Of a DNA stretch of 64,000 nt, positions 13,120 through 25,127 are shown in pieces. A model generated the notes under the pieces. The model was not told the origin of the DNA, did not search any database, and was given only the letters and a program-made list of their open reading frames with translations. This DNA is from Trissonchulus latispiculum. Lineage: Eukaryota > Nematoda > Enoplea > Enoplida > Ironidae. The number at the start of each line of letters is the position of its first letter. Position 1 is the first letter of the stretch. The DNA lies in contig JASAND010020355.1 in NCBI GenBank assembly GCA_030248195.1, positions 1 through 64,000 of the forward strand. Direction: 5' to 3'. The translations under genes and the position numbers were made by a program.

Positions 13120-15863
13120 CATAAATTAAGGTAATTATTACAACAAGCATTTACTACGTCAAAAGCTAATGTCAAAAGTAAAAACTACCCTTACCTGCAC
13201 AATTCACAGTTATGTTTTTGGAGAATACATCGACTGATTTTGTGAGAGAGTATGGCCAATAAAATACCAAATCCACATATATTTTGCATTCCACGGTAAA
13301 TCTGTCTATTTTATGACTATATCGGAAAGACATACAGTTATCATGAACAGTATTGCCCTAAACAAATACAACTTTGTTTGAGGATGTAAAAGTCGTTGCA
13401 ACAAAGCTTAGCATGAATTATCAACATTGAAATTGACGACTGAATGAATGATCAGCAACAACGAATATGATTCGGCAACTACGAACCGTAGGTTCGATCA
13501 GGGCCGGGCTATCCTGTCAAACTGGCTATTTCGTGAGAATGGACAGAAAAGTAAAAGTAAAAGTTGGACAAAGGACTGAAGTATTTAAACTATTATGGCA
13601 TAACTATGTAGCTATTAACAATTTTCTCGGCTACACCTGCCGATGATTAAATACAGGATGACAAAAACAACCCTCATAGGAAATATTATTATACCGTTTG
13701 AAATTGCACTAGCAGAAAACCATTTACGTACCAGAGAGTAAACAATGTTGGAACAAGAGAAGCTAACCATCTTTACTAATATTAAAACCTATAGTACTCG
13801 ACGTAAGACGCTAGCTGCCCTGTAATGTATTAAACCTGCAATATGCTCGAAGCACTTAGGTTGACAGCGGGTTTCAGCGGGTAAAGATATCATGTTGACA
13901 TTCTTTACAGCAGGCGTGTGCAACAAACAAAATAATACAACTTAAGTTTGAAAAACTCTATGGTTATTATTTTTTATTACTATCTAATGCTACTGAGAAA
14001 TAGTTATTTTCAGCCACTTAAATTATCTTGTTGAAAATATCAACAATCTTTTAAATAACTGGATTGCATATAAAATGCAAGGATTTTACCATTGTCTTCA
14101 ATTCGCCTTCGCCAAATTTTTTAAGAGATTGGCCATAATATAAGAGAACTAATTAATCGTAGTATGGTTAATGTTTATTTAAGAAGTAAAAGTTACGGCT
14201 TTCCAGTAGTTCATTTGACGACAATTCCTATTTTTGAAAAAATAGCAGTGTAGCATGCTTGAGCGCTGATTGTACCCCTTCTCCGAGATTTCGATTTGAA
14301 TTTTTATGCACATTACGAGCGCCATATATAAGGAAGAGCGTAGTGCCTTACTTTTACTATTAGGTACTCTTTTTTAAATGTCAGATTTGCCCACCAGTCA
14401 TTAAATAACAATTTGCATATTTTACCAAGCTGCTATCCGTAAGCGTTACGTAGGGCTTGAAATACATGTATGGGGACGAGACATTGCAACAGGCAACATT
14501 GTCGACTTTCATATTGCATTCGGCTTCAGATAAGTCTGGAGCGTCTATATGCACTACTGAACTGTCTGCAACAAGTATGTAATTACTGATGATGATTCAT
14601 TAGGGCTGCAGTTGAAAGCTGGTTATCTAAAGTTACTAAATTAAGTTTGGTTTTTCTCAGTTGCAGCGTTTGATATTTCATCATCTAGTCTTTCGAATGA
14701 AGGATCATTCCGATCATATTTCATAGTTTCATCGTTTTTCACTTCACTTCATAGAATAGTTTACAACAGCTGTACATGTGATTCAATTAAATGGATCCAC
14801 TCAAGGTGTTACTGGTTGCAAGAAACAAGAAGACTAACGTTATCTATTATTTCTGTGTTTGTTTGTTGTTATCAGTTTATTCTTTGTAGCCAAGTATTTG
14901 TTTAATTTTGGAAGGACTGCACCACCAAATTAAGGAATTACTATACAGATTTTATTCTCAAACATTAATAGTTTCTACCCAACCAAAAATGTAACTTTTA
15001 TTTTCAAAACAACAAACTTTCACAAAATTAGGTGCTCTGAAAGCTTCCACTTTAAGGTGCTGGTACCCTTTCGGGTATCTTTCGCTCTAACTGCTTTGCT
15101 CCTTAATAAAATTAGCTAAAAGTCATACAATAACTCAATTTAGTCCCTTTAGCAAACTGGAAGCAATCCTATACTTTCAGATGAAAACATAACAAAGAAT
15201 TGATTTTTGGCCTTATTCCCTCAGTAGGCAATAGAAACAACTGATTGGCGGATTGGATGGAACGAGGCCACCAAATGAGCATTCTTGCTTTTTCTACAAC
15301 TATTGAAATATTTCTGATGATTAGGTCAGTATAAGCCAAAAACGGTTTTGGGGCGTAAAAGTTATTATTTTCAAAAAAATGCGGTTCACGGAGTTCTGAA
15401 CCAATAAGAGACGCTGAGTCAAATCCAAAAAAGTCCCTCGGGCCATATGTCCCCTATATAAATAGCGCAAAAGTTAATTTTGGCTTATTCCGAAGTTTTG
15501 AGAAATCGATGTTTAAAGATCAACGATCTATATTCAACTGATGTGTAAGAAAGGTAAGATAATATTAGTTAAGCAGAACAAGCTACATGTACATATTATA
15601 AGTTTTAACATGACTTAAGGATTTCTGTCTAACTTCACCAAGACTTATGGATTTCTGTCTAACTTCACCAATTGAGAAACTTACAGCGTTCCAAAAACCA
15701 CTGCACAAATAGATACCACCACCTTAAAACATGCAGTTTTGAAGAATTCTGAGCACCTAAAGTGCAATGTGTATAGCATACCGTAGAGTATGATGTACGT
15801 CTGGAAAGTATTATTGGCTTTGTTGTAATCATTATCGCCTTCCCAACACTTCAATGTTGATAC

Positions 15864-16084
15864 TTGAACAGGACTTAAATAATATTTCACAACAGCCATA
15901 TTGTTCACACCTGCAAAACCATATGTATTTAAGTATAAACGCAATCTTTCGCCAGCTAATGAGCACGATCCAAAAAACGGAACTCTCTGAGTAATTCTGG
16001 CTAAACCACCGGTCGGTTTGAAGACGGATAATCTTTTGTAAGGTAGATCATCGTTGTAATCCCAATGGAATCGAAATACATGGC
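15864..16084 (-). CDS. Gene A, exon with HVFRFHWDYND motif (right-arm copy)
   Basis: A 221-nt exon lies between acceptor CATATTTTCAG and donor GTATCA and encodes 73 residues: HVFRFHWDYNDDLPYKRLSV, then PTGGLARITQRVPFFGSCSL, then ERLRLYLNTYGFAG and VVKYYLSPVQ. Its two leftover bases join the A left by the Cys-rich exon to give Ser. Alternating hydrophobic residues suggest a beta-sandwich extracellular domain, but I do not recognise the family. The left-arm copy (10,335-10,535) has several indels that break the frame, including a stop after VSVF. Confidence 0.5.
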
Positions 16085-16779
16085 CTGAAAATATGCAGTA
16101 AAGGCAGAAAAATTTAAAATACTCACTAGCTTGCTATTGCGGTGCTATTGTACAAATCCAGTTTTACTGGGATAACATATAAAATTTCCATCAAGTTCCT
16201 AATTTCCTCTACTCTCCGTCTTTTAAACACTTTCGGTTAACACTAACTAAAATCTAAAGGCTGACGAAAAAATCTTGGAAACGAAATGTGAGCTCCTGTC
16301 CTGAGTTAACCTTTGAAGTTAGTCTATATGAAGTATGGAAAGAAAGAAAGAAACACAAAAAATGTTAGAGTTGAATATTCCATGCAGTATTCCATCAGAA
16401 TACTTTGTGGACGCAATCCTTCTAACTTCACTTTTTTCATTTCCCAGTGTTTAAATGTCGAATATCGAAACATCTTTAGGTTCTCTTTGAAAAACTCAAA
16501 CAATCGAAATATACTATTAAAAAGCAAATGGTTTTGCCTAGTTTCGGTGACCGGGGCATACAGAATATTTGAAAACGATAAGGATCTGATCCCCATTAAG
16601 CAAGTGCAGTTTTTAAAGTTTTGAGTAGACATTGAGGAAATAAAGTATTTTAGTCCACACTAAAACGCAAGTACTGCGAGTTGTCAGGCCTAAAGCAGGT
16701 ATAATGCTTCTCGGCATGTCGGCATGTCGGCATGTATCTGATATATAGCGTGCGTCTCCAGCTAATCCATCAGACTTAC

Positions 16780-16945
16780 TGCAAGGAGTGGCTGAGGAAC
16801 GTGAAGCATAAGCAGTGGTGTATCCAAACCTGTGTGCCTGGCACAAATTTTCTTTTAACGGTTTAAAGGCAGTACATACAACGTCGAAAAGAAGTGACGG
16901 GTTATCGAAGGTGCAGTCGGGGGGTCGCTTGCATTCAGGAACCAT
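16780..16945 (-). CDS. Gene A, Cys-rich exon (right-arm copy)
   Basis: After acceptor CCACTCAG the frame opens with MVPECKRPPDCTFDNPSLLF and continues through DVVCTAFKPLKENLCQAHRF to SATPC, then donor GTAAGT. Five cysteines lie in 55 residues, typical of an extracellular disulphide-bonded module. It starts in phase 0 and leaves one base, and the next exon starts with two. The open frame also extends upstream of the acceptor, so the true 5' edge could be earlier. The left-arm copy near 9,537-9,700 is frameshifted. Confidence 0.45.
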
Positions 16946-17048
16946 CTGAGTGGCATTATCGTACAGGCAAAATGAGTGTTCATTTTACACTGAATATCCT
17001 TGCACCTTTCGTCTCCAATTTTTGCTGAAAACGGTATTTAATGAACAC

Positions 17049-17161
17049 CTTTCTACACAATAACATATAGTGCTTTGATATCACGTAAAATAATCTTCTC
17101 TGTGCGATACGATCTAAGTCCAGAAGATTGGGCGTGGTAGGTCCATAGGGGTGGAGGCAAA
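17049..17161 (-). CDS. Gene A, second exon after the Ig exon (right-arm copy)
   Basis: A 113-nt exon begins after ACACTAG and ends before GTGTTC. It encodes 37 residues, CLHPYGPTTPNLLDLDRIAQ followed by RRLFYVISKHYMLLCRK. Its two leftover 5' bases complete the Ile codon begun by the Ig exon, and it ends in phase 0. The left-arm counterpart (about 9,335-9,430, plus strand) keeps the motifs LDLDR and VISKH but has a stop. No domain is recognised. The weaker donor makes this the least certain exon of the set. Confidence 0.35.
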
Positions 17162-17544
17162 CTAGTGTCAAATGATCTGTTTTTAACCAAATGAACTCAA
17201 ATTTTATCCAATTAACACTCCAAGCCTGTGTCTGAACTTACGCAAAAACTACGTGATTTCTCAGCGTTCGCAGTGCTAGATTACGTTATCGATATTGTCG
17301 CTGTTATTTGGTGGCATGTCAACGTAGTGAGTCAATTACTCCAAAGTATTTAGCCAGGATTGCCAGAAACTTTCCACATAGAAAGCCAGTTTTCCCGAAA
17401 TTGGTGTCTTAACTAATGCAGAGAACAGAACTACCAGAATTGGCTGAAACTTGCTTTCAGGTGATTGAGCTCACTGAATTGAATCACGTGAATTGTGTGT
17501 TTCAAAAGCTAATTTGCAATTTGTTGTAACAATAAGCAACTTAC

Positions 17545-17868
17545 TGATTATATAGCTGATGGTGAAATCTTCGCTTGCATCATTGCCAAGGTTATGGTTG
17601 TGGACGCAAACGTATCTATATTGCCCAATCAACGACCTGCTCAGTTGCAGTTCGTAGTTCAAATAGCCAGATGAGTTCTTTGCTAGAAGGACTATTCTGG
17701 CAGAACCGTTTTCATGGAGTTCAAATTTCTGAAAAATGATTTCCACGGTCTTTGTGTAGCTGCACTCCACCTCAATTTTTCCCCCTTCAATAAGGAGCGA
17801 CGTTTCTTCGCCATGATCATCCAGAATTCTGACAGACATGTCAATATTGCTTGCAGCATCATAACTTC
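17545..17868 (-). CDS. Gene A, Ig-like domain exon (right-arm copy)
   Basis: A 324-nt exon sits between acceptor TTGTTTTAG and donor GTAAGT and encodes 107 residues. Motifs are those of an immunoglobulin-like domain: GGKIEVECSY with the first Cys near residue 35, IIFQKF where the core strand C lies, and GQYRYVCVHN with the Y-x-C second Cys near residue 87, a spacing of 52. Possible N-glycosylation sites occur at NGS and NSS. It leaves one base at its 3' end, matching the next exon. The left-arm copy (8,675-8,984) is frameshifted and its donor has lost the G of GT. I infer an extracellular adhesion or receptor protein; the precise family is not clear. Confidence 0.6.
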
Positions 17869-18019
17869 CTAAAACAAACCTCTGTCGAATGCAATGGTCT
17901 CAGATGTTTCCAAAAGTTCAATGTACTTTGACAATATCTTAATTTGATCAGTTACCCGAAATGAGGTAGTTTACCAAATCATGCTGATAAAACCTTTAAT
18001 CGTGGATAAGAAAACTTAT

Positions 18020-20700
18020 TAGGTTGCCGCATTTTCACAAAAAGGCAACCCTTCGTATTGAGTATGTCCGTTATTTATTATTGGGTTCCGCCCTTTTCCA
18101 AAGGGTTTGGAACCCTATGTTCTGGACATGTTTATTGTGTTGCCTACTTTTCCAAAGGAGGGGCAACACCTTGTTATTGGTCTGTGCTTATTATTATTAT
18201 CCGTCTGTCCCCCCTAGATCTCGAGATTGGAAGTGGTACAGGGGTGATTGATAGCTCATTTGAAAGCCCTTGTCCAGGAGGTTGGTCGGCCGCGTGGGCA
18301 GTCCGATACTTTCCGGATTCCGGGATTTCGAATTCCGGATTTTAAAAAATGGTAAGGGGGGACCAAGGGAAACGTAAAAATTTTTGTATCCGATTTTACT
18401 TAAAAGTTGGTCATGGGGTAATTCGACCACGCTGATTTCCAAACTGAAATCGAAATATCCGGAAAATTTACGGATTTCGAGATATTCGACCGGGAAATTT
18501 CCGGATTTCGAAAAATTTCCCCAAAAGGGATCGATATGGTACTCAAACGAAAGAGCTCGTCGAGCTGAACAACTTTCCTTTTTGCGACAGTTTCCGGAAG
18601 TGCGCCTAGCGAAAGTTATAGCCAAAAAACTGAAAATCAGGGAATTCCGGAAAACCCGGATTTTGGACCAAAAAAGTTTTTGTCTCCGATTTCGCTCAAA
18701 AGTTGGTCGTAGGGTAATTCGACCACTCTGATTTCGAAACTGAAATAGAAATTCCAGGAAAATTTACAGATTTCGAGATATTGGACCCGGAAGATTCTAG
18801 ATTTTGAAAAGTGGTCGATATGGTACTCAAATCAAATCAAAGAGCTCTTCGAGCTGAACAACTTTTTTGCTTGTGGCAGTTTCCACAAATGCGTGTAGCG
18901 AAAGTTATGGCCGAAAAATAAACAGAAAAACGTATTGTGGGCAACACATTCTTGCAGTAGCACTAGTTCTTAATATTATTATTATTATTGTTCACATTTT
19001 CGTGTCCCCCCTGTCTATCTGGAGTTTGGGTGGGCCGATCGAGCTGAAATCTTCAGGGGATCTGCACATGGACCTGAGCTGCTCCAGGAAGCGCAGGGAA
19101 ACCCCGGAGAGCAGAAGTGCTACCGGAGCAGCCCCGTGAGTAAAAATGAGTAAAATAAAGTTGCCAAAATGAGCTAATTTTGGTATCATTCGACAGCTCT
19201 CGACGAGTAATGAAAACGTTGTAATAGGGTCAAGGCCTAGAAATGTACCAATTTTGAGTTATAAGGCGAAAAAGGGTCAAGATGGCCAAAAACGACCAAA
19301 ACGGCCGTTTGAAAGGGGTTTTCCGAATTTATTTCTAGTTAGAGTCAACTAGTTGGCCTTAAATTTTGCATGTAGGGTGGCACCCGATGCGGAAAGACCC
19401 TCTGGGCACCTGGGTACAATAGTGCTGCGCAATAGTCAAGTACTCGATACGGTGATGCTGAGAATGGTCAAAATTCAAAGTAGCGGAAACCCCCCAATAT
19501 GGGTATCATTCGAAAACTCTCATTGCGTAGATAAAAAGTTGTAATAGGGCCAACGCACTAAAATGTGGGGAAAAATGAGCTATGGAGCCTCAAAGGGGTC
19601 AAAAACGGCCAAAACCGGTCAAAATGGGTAAAAACTGTAAATTGTCGGATGCGGTCGATAGCTGTGTCATTCGAAAGCTCTAGTTACGTAGATAAAAAGT
19701 TGTAGTAGGGCTAAAGCATGAAAATGTCGAAAAAATTAGTTACGGAGCCAAAAAGGGGACAAAAATGGCCAAAAACGGTCAAAATGGGTCAAAATTGAAA
19801 GTTGTCCGATTGGGTTGATACCGGTGTCATTCGAAAGCACTCGTTGAGTAGACAAACAGTTGTAATAGACGCTAAATGCTAATCTCAATACTTTTCCTAG
19901 AAATGAAACCATTTTGTGTATAAACGGAAAAATGTCGGGCGGAAACCACTTGATGCCTTTTGACTTATTATTATTTATTATTATTATATTTATTATTATG
20001 TGTCTTCCCTCTATTTCGAGATTGGGTGGGCCGATCGGGCTGAAATTTGCAGGGGATCTGCGCATGGATCTGAACTGCTCCCGGAAGCGCGGGGAGCCCC
20101 GGGGGAGCAGAGGTGCTCCCGGAGCACCCCCGTGAGTAAAAATGAGTAAAATAAAAAAGTTGCCAAATGAGCTAATTTTGTTATCATTCGAAAGCTCTCG
20201 ACGAGTAAAGAAAAAGTTGTAATTGGGTCAAGGCCTGAAAATGCACTCATTTTGAGTTATGAGGCGAAAATGGTCAAAAATAGCCAAACACGGCCAAAAT
20301 GGCTCAAAATTGAAAGTTCTCAGATCGGGATTATACCGGTATCATTCGAAAGCTCGCATTGAGTGGATAAAGAGTTGTAATAGTTCCAAAGCACCAAAAT
20401 GTACAGAACATGAGTTACGGGGCTTGAAAACGGTAAAAAATGGCCAAAGCCGGCAAGAATGGGTCAAAATTGACATTGAAGGCCGCATCCTGGTAAGTTC
20501 CCCTAGTGTTCAGAAGCTCCCAGGTGTCCCCAACCTCCCAAACATTTTGCCATATTGGTCCACCTTGGTAAAAGTTGGAGCACTTGACATCAATTTGGAC
20601 CAGTCTTGACCGATTTTGGACGTTTTTCTCACTTTTGAGGTCGCGCAAATCATTTCTCCTAGATTGTAGCGCTTTGGTTCAATTACAACTTTTTATCAAC
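18020..20700. repeat. Composite satellite block, right arm
   Basis: Three levels of repetition are visible. First, a ~300-bp unit occurs twice (about 18,350-18,660 and 18,660-18,930), with the shared phrase AGTTGGTCGTAGGGTAATTC or close variants. Second, a ~970-bp unit brings back GGGTGGGCCGATCG plus a G/C-rich run (19,025 and 20,025). Third, a ~160-bp unit recurs from about 19,185 to 20,570, each copy containing ATCATTCGAAAGCTC, a GTTGTAATAG phrase and runs of GGTCAAAAATGGCC. TTATTA tracts punctuate the block. No protein is encoded. It is mirrored in the left arm at 6,060-8,560. Confidence 0.8.
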
Positions 20701-22723
20701 TCTCAGAGAGCTTACAAATGACGCCCATATTCGACGATTTTGCCTGTCACCGTATGGAGTAATCGATTATCGCATTGAAGTGGACATCCTTCCAGTGTCG
20801 CAGAGTACTTCACCCCAACATCTGCCCACATGCAAGATGTTAACCAAATGGCTTAGCCTATCTTGACTTTGATGGGGGCAAATAGAGGATTATGAAGAAA
20901 TACATAATACTAGTGAAGTAGAGATAATGCGTTGCACCATTTTTTATTATTACGAAAACTTCCAACAGAAACACTCCTGTGACTCAGTATACATCAGTTA
21001 GTGTTCCTGCATCAAGAGCTCAAATTGACTAGCAGTTTGACCATGTTTGAAGAAGTTTCAAGTTTCAGTGTCATTTTGGTGGATTCTGGGCATTATTGAC
21101 AATTTTGAAGCTATGTAGCTCAACTCTTATGCACTTTGGCGTTCGGCCCTGTTACATGTCTTTGTATAAGCAACAAGAGCTTTCAAATGAAACCTATGGG
21201 CGGTTTCCGCTACTTCATTTTTGACCATATGCAACATCACTCCACAGTACTTATACATCGCAATACAGGCACTATATAGCACCCCATCCACGACTCACAT
21301 GCAGAATCCGTCAACCCTAGCAAAATTTAAAGGGGTGGGCAGTGGTGGTCACGAGATAAATAATTAACTAATAAACTGATATACCTAGACGGAATGGTTG
21401 CTTTTTGGTAAAAAATCGGCAACCCAACCATTGTTTTGATGTTTTGTTTGTGTAAATTAGGACCTCAAAATATTCTGCTCGCGGAGGTTTGCAGGTACCC
21501 TTTCTAAGGTAGCAATTTCGGCACAAGCATCCGTAAATGGTGTAATCTTAAATGGAATTTATGTCAGATTTCGGCCTAATCCTTTTTTCCTGAGGCAGTG
21601 GTACATATCAGTAGCAGAAAATCAGAATCACAAATAGTTTACATTGTGCTCACCCAAAGCTGAAAAGCTGAAAGGATGAAACTGCTTGAAAAACCCACTA
21701 ACTCATCCAAGTTGGCAAGGTATAAAACTTGAGATCACAGAACCACAGCCTGGTGCTCGGAACGGAAAGGGCTGCAAGTGGAATTGGAGAAAGTGGAATT
21801 GGAAGAGATTTTTTATGCCCAGGCACGTTGTTCCCAGATTCCAAGACTCCTGAGAACATGTTGACTTCACAACCGTTCTATCAAGGCATGAGGAAAAACT
21901 TTAATGGTCAATCCATCTAAATTGCATGACAGAATTTAGGATCTATGTGAGGATCTATAAGAGCAAATGCTTACCAAACAAAAAGATTGCCAGAATGAGT
22001 TCCACAGATAAGAAAACAGCCTGCATCCCGCTGTTTCAACAATAGCACAGGGGTGGGGGTTTAAAAGTGGCAAACAAGGGTGCATTAAAGTTATAGCATC
22101 AATCTCAGAGGAAGCGCCATTTTTATTTCGGCTGGATCCGGAATGTACAAAACGAAACGTTTGCATGTTTTGTATGTAGTAGCTCTGTTTGGGAGGTTGG
22201 AAGTCCCATCTTCAACGTAGGTCTAGTATGGAGATTTTTGATAAGGATGTGCAGTGTTATTAATATGCAAATTATGTTGTCAGATCTGATATCTCCCTGC
22301 TATTGCTGTTCAGTCTGCTATTGTAACGTGCAACGCGCGTGGACTTTTGTTGTATTTTGAAATTTGTTGTATTTTATTTGAAAGCAACACGGACAACTTT
22401 AACTAATGAACAGTTTGGAAAGGAAGGGTAAGTGACTAGCAATACTGACGTGTGGTTGGTGTAAGAATAGGTTAATAAGAATTTGAAATGACTTTAATTC
22501 GTGACAGTAGGAACACTGCATGGTGCAAAGTTCATGTTTTTCGGTCACTGGTTTTCTCTTGTGAGCTGTGAGTCGACTCATTTTTTGATGCATTTTAGTA
22601 TTGCAATGTTGCTGAAGAATTGCGCTTGCATGGCTTTAACAATACAGGACTAAGAAGCGTTTAATAAATTCTTGCTGCAGGCGAATTAGCATAAAGTCGG
22701 ATTTGCAACTCTGGTGCATTCAA

Positions 22724-22865
22724 AAAGAGTTGTGGGAAGTAGTATGCAGAGAGTTCGTCAGCTTTGGACAAATGGGGACAGACAGAGCAAAGTTAGCAGA
22801 AATGTTTGAGAAAATTGACAACAATGATGGTTTGCACATGGTCCGTTAGTGTGATGTTAACAACA
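22724..22865 (+). pseudogene. Gene B, exon 1 (right-arm copy), frameshifted
   Basis: The frame KELWEVVCREFVSF then KLAEMFEKI matches the left-arm exon KLWEIVCREFVNF and KLAEIFEKL. An extra A after the FEK codons shifts the frame and leads to TAG at 22,857. The downstream donor GTGAGT is kept. Either this copy is decayed or the base is an error; the left copy shows what an intact frame looks like. Confidence 0.45.
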
Positions 22866-23213
22866 GTGAGTATCGTAGATATGGATTGTCCTGAAATTAT
22901 GAGCCTAGTAGTTGGATCAGTTTATTATGAAAACATGGTAACGAATGTGAAATTAGAATTTCAAAGTTGTGCGTATAATCTAAAAGGATTTATTTTCAGC
23001 AAGGGAGCGAGAAAGATTTATTTCATTCCAGTTGAGGAATTGAAAGGGAAATGGTTGGAATTTTATGACCTAAACATGAGAATGGCAAAGGAATTTAAAG
23101 CAAAAGCGGATAGCAACTGATAGCAAGCATGTTTGCAAGTTATAGAGTTCCTGTTCTCGTTTATGTAAAAGTGGACTTTTACGTCTATCAAAGGATTTTG
23201 TGTACAACTCCAG

Positions 23214-23376
23214 TTTCCGCAGATTATACCTATGAAAAACTTAGCAGCTAAATTCATTGGAATGAGCCCAGGCAGCTTGTTTCTAACCAAGACAGTGAAA
23301 TTCCGAGGAACTAGAACTTTCTTAGTCCTGACCAGAAAGATTCCTATCAATACAGAGGCGTGCCCTGAAGCTTCAT
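23214..23376 (+). CDS. Gene B, exon 2 (right-arm copy)
   Basis: The exon follows an acceptor CAACTCCAG and ends at a donor GTAAGA. It encodes 54 residues, including AAKFIGMSPGSLFLTKTVKF and RTFLVLTRKIPINTEACPEAS. It starts in phase 0, matching the end of exon 1, and ends with one leftover base, matching the two leftover bases of exon 3. The left-arm counterpart (about 3,570-3,730 on the minus strand) is frameshifted. No family is recognised. Confidence 0.4.
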
Positions 23377-23599
23377 GTAAGAGCTTATTGGATAATTATC
23401 TTAATTTACTACCGGATTGGCTAGTTTCGTGTGCAGTCAGCCAGTTTACGCAGAAACATTTTTCATCTAAGATTGGGCAGCAAAATTTCACCCGATTCAG
23501 CTAATTTTCATGGAATAATTTTGTCCCAACTATGTTGGTTTTGCGGAATCCTGCTATAATGGTGTACTCAAAATCTTTTGATAGACGCATTTGTTGCAG

Positions 23600-23847
23600 A
23601 TATTTTTGAAGAGACTGTGATGGGAACAAACAATGATCCAAGAATTAGCAGCAACAATTTTGGTGCAAATGAATCCTATGTCAGCAACGTCAAGATGGGA
23701 GAGCTGAATACAGAATCGGCGGGAAAGGCAAAGCTGCAATTTAAGCCGGATATAAAAAGTCAAAAACAGCCGAAGGAAAAACGCATCAAAAGGAAGCGGA
23801 AATCAGATGATCCAAATGGCCACACTTTCGTGAAAGTTGGATTGTAA
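23600..23847 (+). CDS. Gene B, exon 3 (right-arm copy), ends in TAA
   Basis: From the acceptor TTTGTTGCAG the frame stays open for 81 residues and stops at 23,845-23,847. It includes GANESYVSNVKMGE and a Lys/Arg-rich tail (KEKRIKRKRK) before DPNGHTFVKVGL. Compared with the left copy it has in-frame insertions and a TTGTA block that creates the stop; the left copy instead runs on to a donor. The same TTGTA block is present in the second tandem unit at about 24,232, so it is not a random read error. A donor-like GTAAGC follows at 23,856. Confidence 0.5.
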
Positions 23848-24562
23848 TCATCAGGTAAGCGGCTGCCGGCAGCCCCGAATACACTAAAATATATTCAGAA
23901 ATTGATCGGGAAACCCAAAGTTTTTCTAAAAGTCAGAGCTCCGCTAACGTATAATACGTGTAAATCATACGAAGCTAAACTGGACAGAAGAAGTGCAGTT
24001 GCAAACAAATCTGACAATGCGAAAGTTAACAGAACGATGATGCAGTAAAATCTATTTAAAGTCTTCTGTGTTCAGCATTAATCGTGAGTTGTTAGCAAAC
24101 TGGAGCGCGCTGAAAGCACTCGTAGGCTTTAGTTGCGTCAATACAATGAACGTTTGCCAGCGCGTTGCAAAAGCATCAAAAGGAAGCGGAAATCAGATGA
24201 TCCAAATGGCCACACTTTCGTGAAAGTTGGATTGTAATCATCAGGTAAGCGGGTGCCGGCAGCCCCGAATACACTAAAATATATTCAGAAATTGATCAGG
24301 AAACCCGAAATTTTTCTAAAAGTCAGTGCCCCGCTAACGTATAATACGTGTAAATCATACGAAGCTAAACTGGACAAAAGAAGTGAAGTTGCAAACAAAT
24401 CTGACAGTGCGAAAGTTAATTGAACGATGATGCAGTAAAATCTATTTAAAGTCTTCTGTGTTCAGCATTAATCGTGAGTTGTTAGCAAACTGGAGCGCGC
24501 TGAAAGCACTCGTAGGCTTTAGTTGCGTCAATACAATGAACGTTTGCCAGCGCGTTGCAAAA
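23783..24562 (+). repeat. 390-bp tandem duplication, right arm only
   Basis: Units 23,783-24,172 and 24,173-24,562 are head-to-tail copies starting at GCATCAAAAGGAAGCGG. They differ by roughly ten substitutions with essentially no indels. The left arm has a single copy (about 2,830-3,200). The duplication includes the end of gene-B exon 3 with its stop and donor-like site, so the second unit carries an orphan exon end. It must postdate the split of the two arms. Confidence 0.9.
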
Positions 24563-24854
24563 GCGTCATCCCGTTTTTGTGTCTGTTTCAAGTTAACGAC
24601 AAATAACAGCTGCTGGCAGCAAATTTAGCCAACTTTACTTCTTCAAGATCAGACCGTTGTAACAACCTCTAAGCTTTTGCGTTGCATTAAGCGCCATACC
24701 TGGAATTAATTTTTGTTTTGATCTAGAATATTTTAACTCATCCATAAACAAACCATCATTGGGTGAATAACAAACACGGTGTCCTAATAAACAGTGCCTG
24801 AGCATCAAATAAAGCTAAATACATCAGTAAATAATTTTATTTTTATTTAGCAAG

Positions 24855-25127
24855 TTAAACTAATTTATAACTTCTGGATAAAGAGTTTGGTCCTATTTTT
24901 CGCCTTAGCTTGCTGAAATCCCTACTCCTTTGCTCCTGTTTGCAGTTTCGCTTGAAAAATTCTGATGCATGGACTGAAATAATGCCAAAACTCTCGGAAA
25001 TTGGATGATTAAAGGAACAAGTACTGTTTTCGATTAGAATGCTTTTTGTGAGACTTCCAGCACATAATTTACTATTAAAAATAGACGCGGCGATCTCCTT
25101 CCCATCATTACAGCAATTGATAGACAA
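24855..25127 (-). CDS. Possible Cys-containing exon in right arm
   Basis: An open frame of about 90 residues reads INCCNDGKEIAASIFNSKLC, then ILIENSTCSFNHPISESFGI and FKRNCKQEQRSRDFSKLRR. It contains a glycosylation-like NST and several Cys. The left-arm counterpart (about 2,320-2,560, plus strand) shows the same order with frame breaks. I could not place confident splice sites, so it may be a further gene-A exon or chance. Confidence 0.22.
   Translation of the reverse strand: MSINCCNDGKEIAASIFNSKLCAGSLTKSILIENSTCSFNHPISESFGIISVHASEFFKRNCKQEQRSRDFSKLRRKIGPNSLSRSYKLV

Noticed and set aside
10113..16311. Words GACAGGAGCTCAC and CTGTCCTGAGTTAAC shared with 63,180-63,215
   Set aside because: The match is only about 25 bp with no wider homology, so I did not call a repeat family.
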